A stretch of 64,000 nt of DNA, from NCBI RefSeq assembly GCF_000023825.1, contig NC_013061.1, positions 1,054,001 through 1,118,000 on the forward strand, written 5' to 3'. This DNA comes from Pedobacter heparinus DSM 2366. Lineage in GTDB: Bacteria; Bacteroidota; Bacteroidia; Sphingobacteriales; Sphingobacteriaceae. The notes below the pieces were generated by a model. The model was given only the letters and a program-made list of their open reading frames with translations. It had not been told where the DNA came from and made no database searches. A program made the translations under genes and the position numbers. This document shows positions 8,901 through 17,545 of the stretch, piece by piece (within the stretch, counting starts at the first letter, position 1; each line of letters begins with the position of its first letter).

Positions 8901-9542
8901 AACTATTTATATAGCTATCGTTGGGCTGGATTGAATAGTCAAACTGGAGATCCAATGGGTGTTGTCGATGGTCAGATAGTTCCCTTCACAACCGTTCTAG
9001 GGTCTACCGGAGTTGCTCCCAATACACATCCTACAGATCTTATCTATCATGGAAGAAGTACAGCACCTGTTTTTGGGAATATGCTAAATACTATCAGCTA
9101 TAAAGGCTTTTCTACTTCCTTTAATATTACCTATGCTTTTGGATATTACTTCAGAAGGCCATCGGTAAATTTTAGCCTGATTCAATATACTTGGGGAGGA
9201 CATGGAGATTATAAGAACCGCTGGCAAAAACCAGGTGACGAATTGTTCACAAATGTGCCTTCACTACCTTTAATGTCAGACGGTAGAGATGAATTTTATG
9301 CCTATTCGGAAGTATTAGTTGAGAAAGCAGATCATATACGTTTACGCGATATTCGTTTATCTTACGATCTAAATAAAGGACAAGTAAGAAAATTTCCTTT
9401 TACTAATATTTCCTTTTATGTGTTAGCGAATGACTTAAACGTTCTCCTGTGGAGGGCCAATAACCATAACATTGATCCTGAAAATCTTAACAAAGTTCCC
9501 AATCCACGTTCGATATCTGTTGGTTTGACATTAAATTATTAA
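5934..9542 (+). CDS. SusC/RagA-type TonB-dependent outer membrane transporter with STN domain
   Basis: 1202 residues. A signal segment (MRLTTVILIASLMQVSATTLAQ, preceded by ~20 residues as in the two other susC genes here) is followed by an STN domain at about 45-125 that contacts FecR. Next come a carboxypeptidase-regulatory-like domain (about 140-210, VDQDGKPLPNASIRVKG), the TonB plug (about 225-365, with DAAAASIWGARSANGVIVIT) and a long beta-barrel. Such proteins import glycans, peptides or other large nutrients as a complex with SusD, encoded 4 bp downstream. The substrate is not evident: no glycosidase accompanies the locus, but thioredoxin-like proteins do. The STN-CarboxypepD linker contains a REP half-element at 6317-6344. 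Confidence 0.94.
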   Translation: MYDIKPRIGRPVRLYHKILLVMRLTTVILIASLMQVSATTLAQRITIKGNPISLKAIFTEIKKQTGFQVLYQSAQLNKAKPIKIALNNVPLEEAMPQILADQQLDFEIEDKTIIIKERSPSLLDKLSNVISNMVRNLTIKGRVVDQDGKPLPNASIRVKGKSAVTNTNSEGEFEIKGVDEDAVLLVSYVGYKTLEIALKDAVMPLEIKLNAATGELEEVKVVYNTGYQELNKERATGSFVQIDNKSIKRGVSTNILDRISYLTSSLRKGGNGEASVNGTDISIRGLSTVNANQKPLIVIDGFPYEEYIFGFGGQIILNNLNPNDVESATILRDAAAASIWGARSANGVIVITTKKGKFDQKANVSFFSNTTIGERPDLFKANIMSSNDMIDYEKKLFKIGVYNDYDDLYPSSNSFPSLSSGIELLLANRRGEISDSQTIINLEKLRNNDVRNDVNKYLLRSSVNQQYNLNVSGGSNKMNYYGSIGYDKELKSAIGNEYNRLTLRLDNNYRITNNIELNTYVSYTQSKTQNNGISYDQYIANGINQVSPYTMLADENGNLLSVPKRLRSSYIDTVKTRGLVDWHYNPIEEISNQDNTDKLSTIRFGGGLIYKIIQGLNLNLKGQYDHSLSNSEDYKSIRSYEVRDNINTYMFLNALGQPQYPIPLGGTLNFRSMRQTSYNLQGQLNFSKTFDAHAISAIGGFNVNESQRDLNSNKKWGYDPLTLGFANNMDYNTRYAMRASSGNTGTIPKDNGSLSGSLNRSLSYYSNVGYTLLNKYTLNASARIDAANLFGVKANLKAKPTWSFGTGWNISKEDFFDVGSISSLSLRATYGYNGNVDNNATSFPVIRYQLASLPYSIPQQYATSVSPPNPGLTWEKVKVINLGLDISMFGNRLIGSVDYYIKKAGDLISSQPVDPTVGVNSYTGNFGALKAEGIDLNLTALVLNYGIKVNSAISLSYNKEEITDYYLAPSLLIQPLNYLSNQVLAGKPRNYLYSYRWAGLNSQTGDPMGVVDGQIVPFTTVLGSTGVAPNTHPTDLIYHGRSTAPVFGNMLNTISYKGFSTSFNITYAFGYYFRRPSVNFSLIQYTWGGHGDYKNRWQKPGDELFTNVPSLPLMSDGRDEFYAYSEVLVEKADHIRLRDIRLSYDLNKGQVRKFPFTNISFYVLANDLNVLLWRANNHNIDPENLNKVPNPRSISVGLTLNY
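6317..6344. repeat. REP half-element inside susC
   Basis: CGTCATCTCGAAC at 6317-6329 followed by ATGGTGAGGAATCTT matches the left arms of the elements at 20010 and 24298. It is read in frame as VISNMVRNL between the STN and carboxypeptidase-like domains. Confidence 0.5.
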
Positions 9543-9546
9543 AGCT

Positions 9547-10947
9547 ATGAAAGTAAATAATAAATATATGAAATCCATTTTAAAAGTAATTGGATGCATG
9601 TTTGTGTTGATATTGGTAGTTTTTTCGGGCTGCAAAAAAGAATGGCTGGATGTTAAGTCTGATAAGATGCAGACGGTACCAGAGACAGTAGTAGATTTTC
9701 AGGCAATATTGGATAATTTTACGCTGATTCTAGTTGGGTTGGGAGAAGTTGCCGCCGACGGACATTATTATACTGAAAGTGATTTCACGTCGATGTTACC
9801 ACTCAATGCTCATATTCAAAATGCATATGTCTGGACTTCTATAAATCAACACGAAAATATAACTCAAAATACTACTTTCTATACTTCGATTTATAGACGA
9901 ATCTTAGATATGAATATTATTCTAGACTATGTCGAGAAATCAAAGGACAAGGACCATGCGGGGCTGGGACAGGTAAAAGCCCAGGCATTGTTCAACCGAG
10001 GTCTACTATACTTTGAACTTGCGCAAGTTTATGCTCCTGCATTCAAGACGAATAGTGCCAATTCAGATCTTGGACTAGCACTGAGATTGTCGACTGATAT
10101 CACTGAAACATCTGTTCGATCAACCGTCAAACAAACCTATGATCGAATTATTTCCGATCTAACAACTTCAAAAGATGCTTTACCTAATACATCTGAGTAT
10201 TTATCAAGAGCATCAAAATCGGCTGCTTTAGGGCTACTTGCCAAAGTATATCTTTCTATGGGGGATTACTCAAACGCATTTACTTATTCAAATGAGTATT
10301 TAAAGATCAAAAGTGAGTTGTTAGATTATAATACACTTTCAGTTGTAGCGAATTTTATCGGAGTAAACAAAGAAGTCGCATTTTTAAATCTTTTGAGTGC
10401 CAGTTCTTATCTAAATAGTCGTTACAGAATAGATCAATCATTATTTGATAGTTATGATAATAATGACTTAAGAAAGAAAATATTTTTTAATGTCACTTCA
10501 TCAGGAATACTGTTTAAAGGCCACTACAGCAATAGTGCCTCTCATATGTTTATCGGGCCAGCAACAGATGAAATGTATTTGATACGAGCAGAATGCAATT
10601 CGAGGGCGGGAAAATTATCGGATGCTATGAAAGATTTAAATGACTTGTTAAGGACGAGGTACGCAAAGAATCCTGATGGCTCAAGCAAATATGTTGACAA
10701 GATAGCGTTAAGTGAAACCGATGCTTTAACTAAGATCTTTGCAGAACGAAAAAAGCAATTGATATTGAGGAATGTGCGTTGGTCTGACTTGCGGCGTTTA
10801 AACCAAGATTCTAGGTTTTCGGTAACATTGAACAGAACTATTGGTGGCAAACAGTATACTCTAGAACCAAACAGTAACGCCTACACATTTCCTCTACCTT
10901 ATGAAATCATTCGGCTATCGGGAATGAAACAAAATCCTGGTTGGTAA
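9547..10947 (+). CDS. RagB/SusD family outer membrane lipoprotein
   Basis: 466 residues. A lipoprotein signal (ILVVFSGC, Cys at about residue 28) is followed by KKEWLDVKSDK and a SusD-like helical repeat core. This includes a TPR-like segment (KAQALFNRGLLYFELAQVYA) and the C-terminal family motif FAERKKQLILRNVRWSDLRRLN. It should cap the SusC transporter of 5934 at the cell surface and bind the substrate. The start is 4 bp after the susC stop; ATG 9568 would give a more standard signal peptide and is an equally good choice. The protein is shorter than classical glycan SusD proteins. Confidence 0.92.
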   Translation: MKVNNKYMKSILKVIGCMFVLILVVFSGCKKEWLDVKSDKMQTVPETVVDFQAILDNFTLILVGLGEVAADGHYYTESDFTSMLPLNAHIQNAYVWTSINQHENITQNTTFYTSIYRRILDMNIILDYVEKSKDKDHAGLGQVKAQALFNRGLLYFELAQVYAPAFKTNSANSDLGLALRLSTDITETSVRSTVKQTYDRIISDLTTSKDALPNTSEYLSRASKSAALGLLAKVYLSMGDYSNAFTYSNEYLKIKSELLDYNTLSVVANFIGVNKEVAFLNLLSASSYLNSRYRIDQSLFDSYDNNDLRKKIFFNVTSSGILFKGHYSNSASHMFIGPATDEMYLIRAECNSRAGKLSDAMKDLNDLLRTRYAKNPDGSSKYVDKIALSETDALTKIFAERKKQLILRNVRWSDLRRLNQDSRFSVTLNRTIGGKQYTLEPNSNAYTFPLPYEIIRLSGMKQNPGW

Positions 10948-11026
10948 TAACAATCCATTTGCAAAAAATAACAAATCCAGTATTTGGCTGATGATATAAC
11001 GGCAATAATCTTTTTAAAGAAATAAC

Positions 11027-12250
11027 ATGAAAAAAATAAAATTAGTAATTGCACTGCTATTTAGTGTGATTAGTATGGTCTCTATTGCTCAGGAAAAGCT
11101 AAGCAATAGTCACAAAAGCGAAGCGGATCAATATTGGGAGACAAAACCTATATGTTATCCTCCAGCAAGCGGGGTTACGCTTCCTGATAAATATAATCAA
11201 AAGGATTTTGATAGATATATTGAATCAAAGACAGAGGTAAATATCTATGACGAATTGTTTAGACGTACATTGAGAGAATGGGGAATTAGATTTTGGACTC
11301 TTTTTCCAAATGATCAGAGAAGATTTGAATGGCTAGTTACCTCTAGACTATACGAGCCCGCCTATTTCGCAAATGTAAGAGAGGGCGCAAGAGCTAAAGC
11401 TGAAAAGAAATATGTTGTTCAATTAGATACATTAGCGAAAAACGGATGGAAAATCCTCTATTGTCAATATTTAAAAGAGTTTTTATCTTCTAATGAAGTA
11501 AGTGAGCAGCGGAAGGAAATATTGTTTAGACAGGAATTATCCTTTGGATTTTTTAATAAAAAATGGCGCAATTCTAAACAAGAAAAATTTGATTTACAGC
11601 AACATGTTTTGCAATCTGTGGATTTTGCAAAACGATATGGGGCGGAGGGTCCTGTTGTAAACATGTTAGGCGTACTATATCGCGATAGAAATGATTTTGG
11701 CTTGGATGACCAGGATATTGATAAATACTTGGCCTTATTAAAGGCTACAGAATTCTCTGCCTTCCATCAGCAAGCAAGAGGTATTGAAAGCGTTAGGAAG
11801 CTTTATAAAATTCCTTTGAAATTGCAGACAAAATCCGTTGATGGAAAGTTGGTTGATCTTGAAAAATATAAAGGGAAATTGGTATTGGTTGATTTTTGGT
11901 CTTTGGGGTGTACCGTTTGTATTGAGAAGATGCCAGAAATTAAGCAAGTCTTTGACAAATACAATTCAAAAGGATTCGAGGTAATTAGTGCTTGTATTAG
12001 TGGATATATTAATGAGGATAAGAAAAAAATTGAACAAATACACCAAAAAACAGGCGCGAACTGGCCGCTTGCCATTTTAGATTTTCGACCAGGCGGCTTA
12101 GGAAGAAAGATCTTTGACACTTACGGTTGGCAAGGAGTTCCACAATTATTGTTGCTGGATGAAGAAGGTAAGTTATTAAGTTCTGGTAGTGAGTTTCGCA
12201 CGAAAGGAAGTTTAGAAAAGTTGGTAAAGCAACACCTAGATAAAAATTAA
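11027..12250 (+). CDS. Exported thioredoxin-like (TlpA/AhpC-TSA fold) protein
   Basis: 407 residues with a signal peptide (MKKIKLVIALLFSVISMVSIAQ). About 240 residues without a recognised family precede a C-terminal thioredoxin-fold domain from about 265 (VDGKLVDLEKYKGKLVLVDF). The active-site pair is Cys295-Cys298 in the form CTVC; most TlpA proteins have CxPC, so the redox potential may differ. The cis-Pro region GWQGVPQLLLLDEEG is present. It lies in the susC/D operon and is followed by a second thioredoxin-like gene 11 bp on. Its likely role is periplasmic thiol-disulfide exchange on an imported or exported partner. Confidence 0.85.
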   Translation: MKKIKLVIALLFSVISMVSIAQEKLSNSHKSEADQYWETKPICYPPASGVTLPDKYNQKDFDRYIESKTEVNIYDELFRRTLREWGIRFWTLFPNDQRRFEWLVTSRLYEPAYFANVREGARAKAEKKYVVQLDTLAKNGWKILYCQYLKEFLSSNEVSEQRKEILFRQELSFGFFNKKWRNSKQEKFDLQQHVLQSVDFAKRYGAEGPVVNMLGVLYRDRNDFGLDDQDIDKYLALLKATEFSAFHQQARGIESVRKLYKIPLKLQTKSVDGKLVDLEKYKGKLVLVDFWSLGCTVCIEKMPEIKQVFDKYNSKGFEVISACISGYINEDKKKIEQIHQKTGANWPLAILDFRPGGLGRKIFDTYGWQGVPQLLLLDEEGKLLSSGSEFRTKGSLEKLVKQHLDKN

Positions 12251-12282
12251 GAAGATAAATAATGGAATTTAAATTAGAAAAT

Positions 12283-13479
12283 ATGATGAATAGTAGATGT
12301 ATAGTGATATTAGTTGCTTTGTTGTTTGGCATTTCAACCCACAATAAAGCCCAGACAAAAGATGAGTTCATCCTAAGAGGAGAACTTAGAGGCCTCCCAG
12401 ATAAAACTAAACTTTATTTAATAACACAGGAAAAGGACACTGTTGCTGGTACAATCTCTAATGGAGAGCAATTTTCCTTCAAAGGAACACTACTTAAAAA
12501 TGGCAGATTTCATTTTATCCGTATGGATACTTCTGTATCTAAATTGTTTTATGGTGAAATATTTATAGTTAATGGCGATATGACCGCCTCTGGCGTGTTA
12601 AACCAGAGACAATTAGTAATAACCGGATCTAAGGGGCAGGATGATCTTAATTACTTAATAAGTAAAATGGCTTTTGTTAAGATTAAACAAATCGACAAGC
12701 AACTAGAATCGATGAACACTCAATTGGACAACAGAGGTAAGAATGTTGATTCCACTCAGATCAAAATCGAGAAGAATAGGTTATTAGTCAAGAGAGAGCA
12801 ATTATTTGAAGACTGTAAGAAAATGGCACTTGAGTGGCTCACCGATAATCCTGCATCTTTGTATGCTCCGTATTTTATAATTCAATGCAAGGGACTTTTT
12901 GGCTCGAAGGCGATGGGGAAATTGTATGACCAATTGTCAGCGCAAGCCAAAAATAGCTACTATGGAGATAAATTAAAGAAGGAAATTATGTCATTGAATC
13001 TGTCTTTATTGATACAAGAAGGTGCCTTGATTAACAATTTTAGTATCACAACTCCGGAAGGTAATCAACTACTAATTCACGATATAGCAGCTAAAAGTAA
13101 ACTTACTCTTATTGACTGTTGGGCTTCGTGGTGCGGGCCTTGTCGCCAAGAAATCCCAGAGTTAAAGAAACTGTATAATACTTATAATAAAAATGGATTT
13201 AATATAGTAGGAATTTCTTCAGATAATAAAGAGAATGATTGGAAAAAGGCTCTTGCTGAAGATGGCACTCCTTGGATACATGGTATAGACGGAAAAAATA
13301 AGACGGTTCTACACATGTTTGATATAAGAGCTATCCCCGCATATATTCTGATAGATGATGAGGGTAGATTGATTGCTTTTGATTGCCCACTCTCGAATGT
13401 GCCTTTATTTGGAGGTAGATTGAGGGGGAATGATTTGGAGAATAAGATCAAAAATTTGTTAAATGTAAAAGGAAAATGA
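12283..13479 (+). CDS. TlpA-like disulfide reductase with N-terminal DUF4369-like domain
   Basis: A signal segment (MNSRCIVILVALLFGIS) precedes a beta-rich N-terminal domain of DUF4369 type (FILRGELRGLPDKTKLYLIT), a helical linker (about 130-235) and a C-terminal thioredoxin domain with LIDCWASWCGPC and the cis-Pro motif IRAIPAYILIDDEG. The classical CGPC active site suggests a periplasmic disulfide reductase. An ATG at 12262 would add 7 residues; ATG 12283 gives a normal signal peptide. It follows the thioredoxin-like gene of 11027 and precedes the lipoprotein gene by 1 bp, so it is part of one operon. Confidence 0.88.
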   Translation: MMNSRCIVILVALLFGISTHNKAQTKDEFILRGELRGLPDKTKLYLITQEKDTVAGTISNGEQFSFKGTLLKNGRFHFIRMDTSVSKLFYGEIFIVNGDMTASGVLNQRQLVITGSKGQDDLNYLISKMAFVKIKQIDKQLESMNTQLDNRGKNVDSTQIKIEKNRLLVKREQLFEDCKKMALEWLTDNPASLYAPYFIIQCKGLFGSKAMGKLYDQLSAQAKNSYYGDKLKKEIMSLNLSLLIQEGALINNFSITTPEGNQLLIHDIAAKSKLTLIDCWASWCGPCRQEIPELKKLYNTYNKNGFNIVGISSDNKENDWKKALAEDGTPWIHGIDGKNKTVLHMFDIRAIPAYILIDDEGRLIAFDCPLSNVPLFGGRLRGNDLENKIKNLLNVKGK

Positions 13480-13480
13480 A

Positions 13481-14212
13481 ATGAGAAATTTTGTCATTTA
13501 TTTATTTATCATAGCTCTTTTGTTAGGTTGTAAAGATGAAAAGACGAGACCTGAAGAAATTGGAACTATCCTGGTAATTAACGCAATTACAGGTGCAGGG
13601 GCAGTTAAAGTTAATCCGACAGGAAAATCAAAAGCCTGGAGTAGTTTCGTTTTGCAAACGGCATATCCGGCAGGTACATTATATTATGCAACTACAGGGA
13701 ATGCGAACTTTACAATAGTTCCTGTTAGCGATACAACAAGAATATTGTTCAACAGGTCATTTAGCCTGAAAGCCAAAATGTATACATTGTATTTAAGCGG
13801 TACGAGCGCAGCAACTGATACCATGTTAAGGGAAGAAGTAAATTACCCGAATATCATAACGGCAGGATCAAATATACCGTCATCTGCTGATAGTATTGTC
13901 AACGTCCGGTTTGTGAACTTGTCAGCTAACAGCCCTAATTTGAAGGTGAGGTTATCTACCGTAACAACTAATGAAGTTGACAATTTACCTTATAAGAGTA
14001 TTACTGCATTTAAAGCCTATCCTGCCAGGTTAGCATCAACAGTTTACAGTTTCCAGATCAGGCGTGCGGATACGGATGCGTTGATTACCACCTTTAATTT
14101 TAGTGCTACATCCGCAAACAGGTTTAAAAATGTAGTATTGGTAATGAGGGGCGTATTTGGGACGACCACTGGGACGGCTCCATTTGGAATTACTACTATA
14201 AATTACTTTTAA
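13481..14212 (+). CDS. DUF4397-like lipoprotein
   Basis: 243 residues starting with a lipoprotein signal (FIIALLLGC, Cys at about residue 17). The rest is two beta-rich repeats: ILVINAITGAGAVKV and NVRFVNLSANSPNLKVRLS resemble the VRvvhasPdapaVDV pattern of DUF4397. The start is 1 bp after the preceding stop, indicating translational coupling within the susC/D operon. Function unknown; probably anchored in the outer or inner membrane, facing the periplasm or cell surface. Confidence 0.65.
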   Translation: MRNFVIYLFIIALLLGCKDEKTRPEEIGTILVINAITGAGAVKVNPTGKSKAWSSFVLQTAYPAGTLYYATTGNANFTIVPVSDTTRILFNRSFSLKAKMYTLYLSGTSAATDTMLREEVNYPNIITAGSNIPSSADSIVNVRFVNLSANSPNLKVRLSTVTTNEVDNLPYKSITAFKAYPARLASTVYSFQIRRADTDALITTFNFSATSANRFKNVVLVMRGVFGTTTGTAPFGITTINYF

Positions 14213-14239
14213 ATAATAAACCTTCTGAATTAGAAAAAC

Positions 14240-14695
14240 ATGATCAAAATCAGGATGGCGAGGGTAATATCTATTGAGATTATAACTGCGCTTTTTGTGT
14301 TGCTTTGGTTCTATACCGGATTAAATAAGATACTTGATTATAACAACTTTAAGTCTCAATTGGAGAAATCACCTTTTGTTGAATACTTCGCTTCATTAAT
14401 CAGTTGGACACTACCTGCAGGGGAAGTATTCATTGGAGCGATGCTGGTTTACAAAAGAACTAGGTTACTTGGTTTATACGCATCTTTTACCTTAATGCTA
14501 TTCCTTACGGGGTATATATGGATGATGTTACGATATGCTTACGATTTGCCCTGTAGCTGCGGGGGCGTACTGGCCCAACTTTCTTGGGATGATCATTTAT
14601 GGTTTAACAGCGTTTTTGTCCTGCTGTCTGTTATTGCAATAATATTTGAAACTGAAACTTTATTCATTCCTAAAAGAAAGGAGGTTGTATTCTGA
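14240..14695 (+). CDS. MauE/DoxX-like membrane protein (cassette copy 1)
   Basis: 151 residues with four predicted membrane helices. Two features are shared with the protein at 19560: the motif FYTGLNKILDYNNFKSQLEK after helix 1 and the Cys pair CSCGGVLAQLSWDDHLWFN before the last helix. This matches the MauE/DoxX-type redox-associated membrane proteins; MauE is needed for disulfide-rich methylamine dehydrogenase maturation. It is followed by a gene for an exported protein with eight Cys, so a role in oxidising or handling that protein is a reasonable inference. The 28 bp gap to the upstream lipoprotein gene suggests the same operon. Confidence 0.75.
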   Translation: MIKIRMARVISIEIITALFVLLWFYTGLNKILDYNNFKSQLEKSPFVEYFASLISWTLPAGEVFIGAMLVYKRTRLLGLYASFTLMLFLTGYIWMMLRYAYDLPCSCGGVLAQLSWDDHLWFNSVFVLLSVIAIIFETETLFIPKRKEVVF

Positions 14696-14744
14696 ACAGC
14701 ATACCAGAACTAATTCATTAACGATTAAAAAACAAACTTAAATC

Positions 14745-15182
14745 ATGAACAAAATAAGAAACTCATTTACATTAATAGTAGCACTGGCCACTATAGGAAT
14801 TACCTTAATGTCGAACAAAGCTGTCACTGAAAAGAATAACCATCGAGAATCCTTTAGGTGTTTTAAAGGCCCTGTTACTGTTAAGTTATTCTGTGCAGGA
14901 CCTTCTCAAGTACTTAGTTCCAGTACTACCTGTGAAGATGCCCAAACTTCAGAATTTTATAAAGCGCATGTATTCAACCTTGATCCAAATAATTACATAG
15001 AAGACGCTGATATACCACAAGAATGTGGTGGTGGAGATGTTTTTTGCTGCGTACAGGTACTGCCAGATGTAAACTGGTCTGGAGGGAATTTTGAAGGCCC
15101 ATGTTCAGGACAGCCCTATTTTGATTTAGAAGGAACATATGCCCAGTATGAAGTATGGCAGGTACACTGTAAATATAACTAG
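14745..15182 (+). CDS. Small exported Cys-rich protein (cassette copy 1)
   Basis: 145 residues with an N-terminal hydrophobic signal (SFTLIVALATIGITLMS). The mature part carries eight Cys, including an adjacent pair (DVFCCVQV), so up to four disulfides are possible. It lies in the same place, after a mauE-like gene and before a 350-aa membrane-anchored protein, as the DUF6520-type gene at 20225. Beyond the signal peptide and Cys richness I see little sequence similarity between them. Function unknown. The start ATG 14745 is 49 bp after the mauE-like stop. Confidence 0.65.
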   Translation: MNKIRNSFTLIVALATIGITLMSNKAVTEKNNHRESFRCFKGPVTVKLFCAGPSQVLSSSTTCEDAQTSEFYKAHVFNLDPNNYIEDADIPQECGGGDVFCCVQVLPDVNWSGGNFEGPCSGQPYFDLEGTYAQYEVWQVHCKYN

Positions 15183-15186
15183 TTAA

Positions 15187-16239
15187 ATGAAAAACAAAGT
15201 TATTCTCCGGTTGCTGTTAATTACCACATTGGTTCTATTGATTTTGGCTTGTTTATATGTATTTACCGATATGCCTAATAAACACAACAACGGCTTTTCA
15301 AGAAATATGTTGACTTCAGATTTGAAAGTTTTAAAAGAAACAGATTTTGTTGAGCCATTGAACAAGATCTGGAGTGTTTCTGGCAATCAGATTTACCTTA
15401 CAGGTGAAACGCCAAAATCCATCCTGATGATAAGTAAAGATCTGTTGAAAAAAGATACCATAGGCATTAATTTAACAGCACCGGAGGATAAACTTGTTCC
15501 CTATACCATCTGTGTGGATACCCCTTTCCTGTATGTACACATGAATAACCTGAAATCGGTTATACATGGTAAATATCCGGACCAAAAATTAAACAAGAGG
15601 GAACTAAAAACCCAGGTGTTTACCAAATCGGTACAGGTATCCCCGGCCTCAATGGTGATCAGGACCTTTGACCGTTTCGGTAAAAAGCAGGTGTTTCAGA
15701 AGATTAGTACCATAAGTGGCGAGGTCGTCAAAGAAGCGGACATTGTACCGGGCCAGGGTGAAGATCTGGGAATGGCCAGTGATGGGGCTATGCATTATGA
15801 GAAAAGTACTGGCACCATCAGCTATGTAGAATACTTCCGCAACCGTTTTTATTTGATAGATACCAACCTGAATGTAAAGGTGTCTGGCAAAACCATTGAT
15901 ACAGTAGCATTTATTGATGTAAAAAAACAAATGGTAGATGAAGGTGGAGGTAAGAGTAAGATCATCCCAGGTAAAGCCAGGGTAAAAGTGAACAAGGATA
16001 GTTTTATGGATGGAGCTTATTTGTATGTGGTATCGGCATTCCGCGCAGATAATGAAAGCAGGGGCGATTTTAACAGGTACAGTGTAATAGATAGGTACAG
16101 ACTAGCGGATGGTAAATATGGCAGCAGCTTTTATGTAGATAAGGTAAAAGAGAAGCCATTTAAATCGGCGATAGTCAGCGGAGATACTTTGTTTACGCTG
16201 TATAATGGTAAAATGGTGTTGTACAAGTTGCCGAAATAG
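15187..16239 (+). CDS. Membrane-anchored protein of unknown function, paralogue of 20568 (cassette copy 1)
   Basis: 350 residues with an uncleaved-looking N-terminal membrane helix (LLLITTLVLLILACLYVF) and a long extracytoplasmic region with regular short beta-strand patterns, possibly a beta-propeller. Shared with the protein at 20568 are ...YLTGETPKSILMISK versus ...YLASATAIGHLLKVG, the segment EYFRNRFYLIDTNLNV versus HYRNEILLIDTNLNL, and a C-terminal LYNGKMVLYKLP-like end. The gene starts 4 bp after the Cys-rich peptide gene. No catalytic motif is visible. It forms the third member of a duplicated three-gene cassette. Confidence 0.65.
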   Translation: MKNKVILRLLLITTLVLLILACLYVFTDMPNKHNNGFSRNMLTSDLKVLKETDFVEPLNKIWSVSGNQIYLTGETPKSILMISKDLLKKDTIGINLTAPEDKLVPYTICVDTPFLYVHMNNLKSVIHGKYPDQKLNKRELKTQVFTKSVQVSPASMVIRTFDRFGKKQVFQKISTISGEVVKEADIVPGQGEDLGMASDGAMHYEKSTGTISYVEYFRNRFYLIDTNLNVKVSGKTIDTVAFIDVKKQMVDEGGGKSKIIPGKARVKVNKDSFMDGAYLYVVSAFRADNESRGDFNRYSVIDRYRLADGKYGSSFYVDKVKEKPFKSAIVSGDTLFTLYNGKMVLYKLPK

Positions 16240-16283
16240 AAAAAACAACCTGGATTAACACTCTCTAGGTGGTTAAGCTAAGA

Positions 16284-16325
16284 ATGTCCGGAGCAGTAAA
16301 CGAGCGTGCTGTTCCGGCTTCTTAA
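16284..16325 (+). pseudogene. Remnant of the XRE regulator gene
   Basis: ATGTCCGGAGCAGTAAA at 16284 repeats the start of the XRE gene at 17080 base for base. After a few bases the remnant contains CTGTTCCGGC, which matches a site well inside that gene, then a stop. It reads MSGAVNERAVPAS, as if an internal segment had been deleted. Just after it, 16309-16428 holds an open frame ending in ALLRKILDDDIIDLIPTLGG with no good start, probably another gene fragment. Confidence 0.45.
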
Positions 16326-16481
16326 AAAAATAAATTATGAAGGAAACTCCAGGCAAGAGGCGAATGCGCTGCTCCGGAAAATACTTGACGATGACATCAT
16401 AGACCTGATACCCACGCTGGGTGGCTGAAAGTCGGGGTGGTAAAGAAGAATTTAATGCTTTTATAATAAAATTTGAAATTA

Positions 16482-17099
16482 ATGGGATCTGAAAAAATGA
16501 AATATATCATAGCAAAGCCAGTTCGGTATGATATTGACCGGCATGTCACGGTATTGGAAAAGGTACTTTCGGCATTGCCCAACAATGGGCATTTAACCAC
16601 GCTACTGGAATATGCGGTTGATGATGAAACCTTACGGTATAAAATGGTAGCGCGTTTTGTACCGCTGGATTATCTTGAGACTATTGCTTTACTGCAGGGC
16701 TTTGTCCAGAATGAAAAAAACGGTGGGCATACCATTACCGAGGATAGTGAGGATGAAGTGGAAAAAATTACAGAGGCTTTGCTCTTAAGGGCTGCAAGCT
16801 GCAGTGCTGATGGCAAGATTGATGAAGCAATGGATATCGCTTTTGCGATACTAAAGGTGATTGAGCCTGCAATGGAAAATGTATATGATGAGGGTTACAC
16901 TTTTCAATGCATCATGGAGGAAGCCTTTGATTTTATCACCAAGATGATTGATGAGCAGAGTTCTGTTAAAAAACAACAGCATTTACGTAATCGGTTATTG
17001 AAACAGCATGAAGAAAGGACAGATGCGGAGCGGTATTGCGACCATATGTGGGATGAGAATTGTTGGTTAAACGGTGAAGATGTCCGGAGCAGTAAATAA
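16482..17099 (+). CDS. Uncharacterised protein, paralogue of 17849
   Basis: About 205 residues, predicted mostly helical and acidic, without signal peptide or membrane helix. Residues ~20-65 (LEKVLSALPNNGHLTTLLEY) and ~100-125 (EAMDIAFAILKVIEP) align closely with the shorter protein at 17849, which lacks the C-terminal ~60 residues. ATG 16482 or 16497 are the plausible starts; a TTG at 16473 is less likely. It overlaps the XRE regulator start at 17080, so the two are translationally coupled. Function not recognised. Confidence 0.6.
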   Translation: MGSEKMKYIIAKPVRYDIDRHVTVLEKVLSALPNNGHLTTLLEYAVDDETLRYKMVARFVPLDYLETIALLQGFVQNEKNGGHTITEDSEDEVEKITEALLLRAASCSADGKIDEAMDIAFAILKVIEPAMENVYDEGYTFQCIMEEAFDFITKMIDEQSSVKKQQHLRNRLLKQHEERTDAERYCDHMWDENCWLNGEDVRSSK

Positions 17100-17400
17100 C
17101 ATCAGCCAAAAACTAAGGGCCTTGCGAAAAAATCGGGGCTGGACACAAAGCGATATGGCAGCGCAGCTGGACATTTCTGTTCCGGCCTATTCGAAGATAG
17201 AATGTGCACAGACGGAATTGACGTTGAGCCGCTTAAAACTGCTTGCTACTATACTGAAGGTAAAGGTTTGCTGGTTGCTTGACGAAGAAGAAGCTGTGTT
17301 GCACCAGGAGAATGAGGAGCTGAAAGAGAAACTGAGGATGAGCAATATAGAAGTGATGGGCTTGCAGAAAAGATTGCTGGCTTGTTTTGAACAAAGGTAA
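17080..17400 (+). CDS. XRE-family helix-turn-helix transcriptional regulator
   Basis: 106 residues. A Cro/C1-type HTH spans about residues 7-62 (LRALRKNRGWTQSDMAAQLDISVPAYSKIE, broken here as two helices), followed by a C-terminal coiled coil (ENEELKEKLRMSNIEVMGLQKRL) likely to dimerise. ATG 17080 is preferred over GTG 17074, because the same ATG is copied in the remnant at 16284. It overlaps the end of the upstream gene by 20 bp and is followed by a strong terminator. Confidence 0.85.
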   Translation: MSGAVNNISQKLRALRKNRGWTQSDMAAQLDISVPAYSKIECAQTELTLSRLKLLATILKVKVCWLLDEEEAVLHQENEELKEKLRMSNIEVMGLQKRLLACFEQR

Positions 17401-17444
17401 AATTAACGTCTCTCCTTTCATAAACGGGTGGGTTTATATTGGAG

Positions 17445-17474
17445 CCGGGGGTGTAAGCAACTCCCGGTTTTTTT
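17445..17474 (+). terminator. Intrinsic terminator after the XRE gene
   Basis: CCGGGGGT (17445-17452) pairs with ACTCCCGG (17460-17467) with one G-T pair around a 7 nt loop. Seven T residues follow at 17468-17474. Confidence 0.8.
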
Positions 17475-17545
17475 AATCGCATCACATCAAAATATTGGAA
17501 ATACAGACAGAAAAATTATGATAAAATGTATAACAAATTAAACCT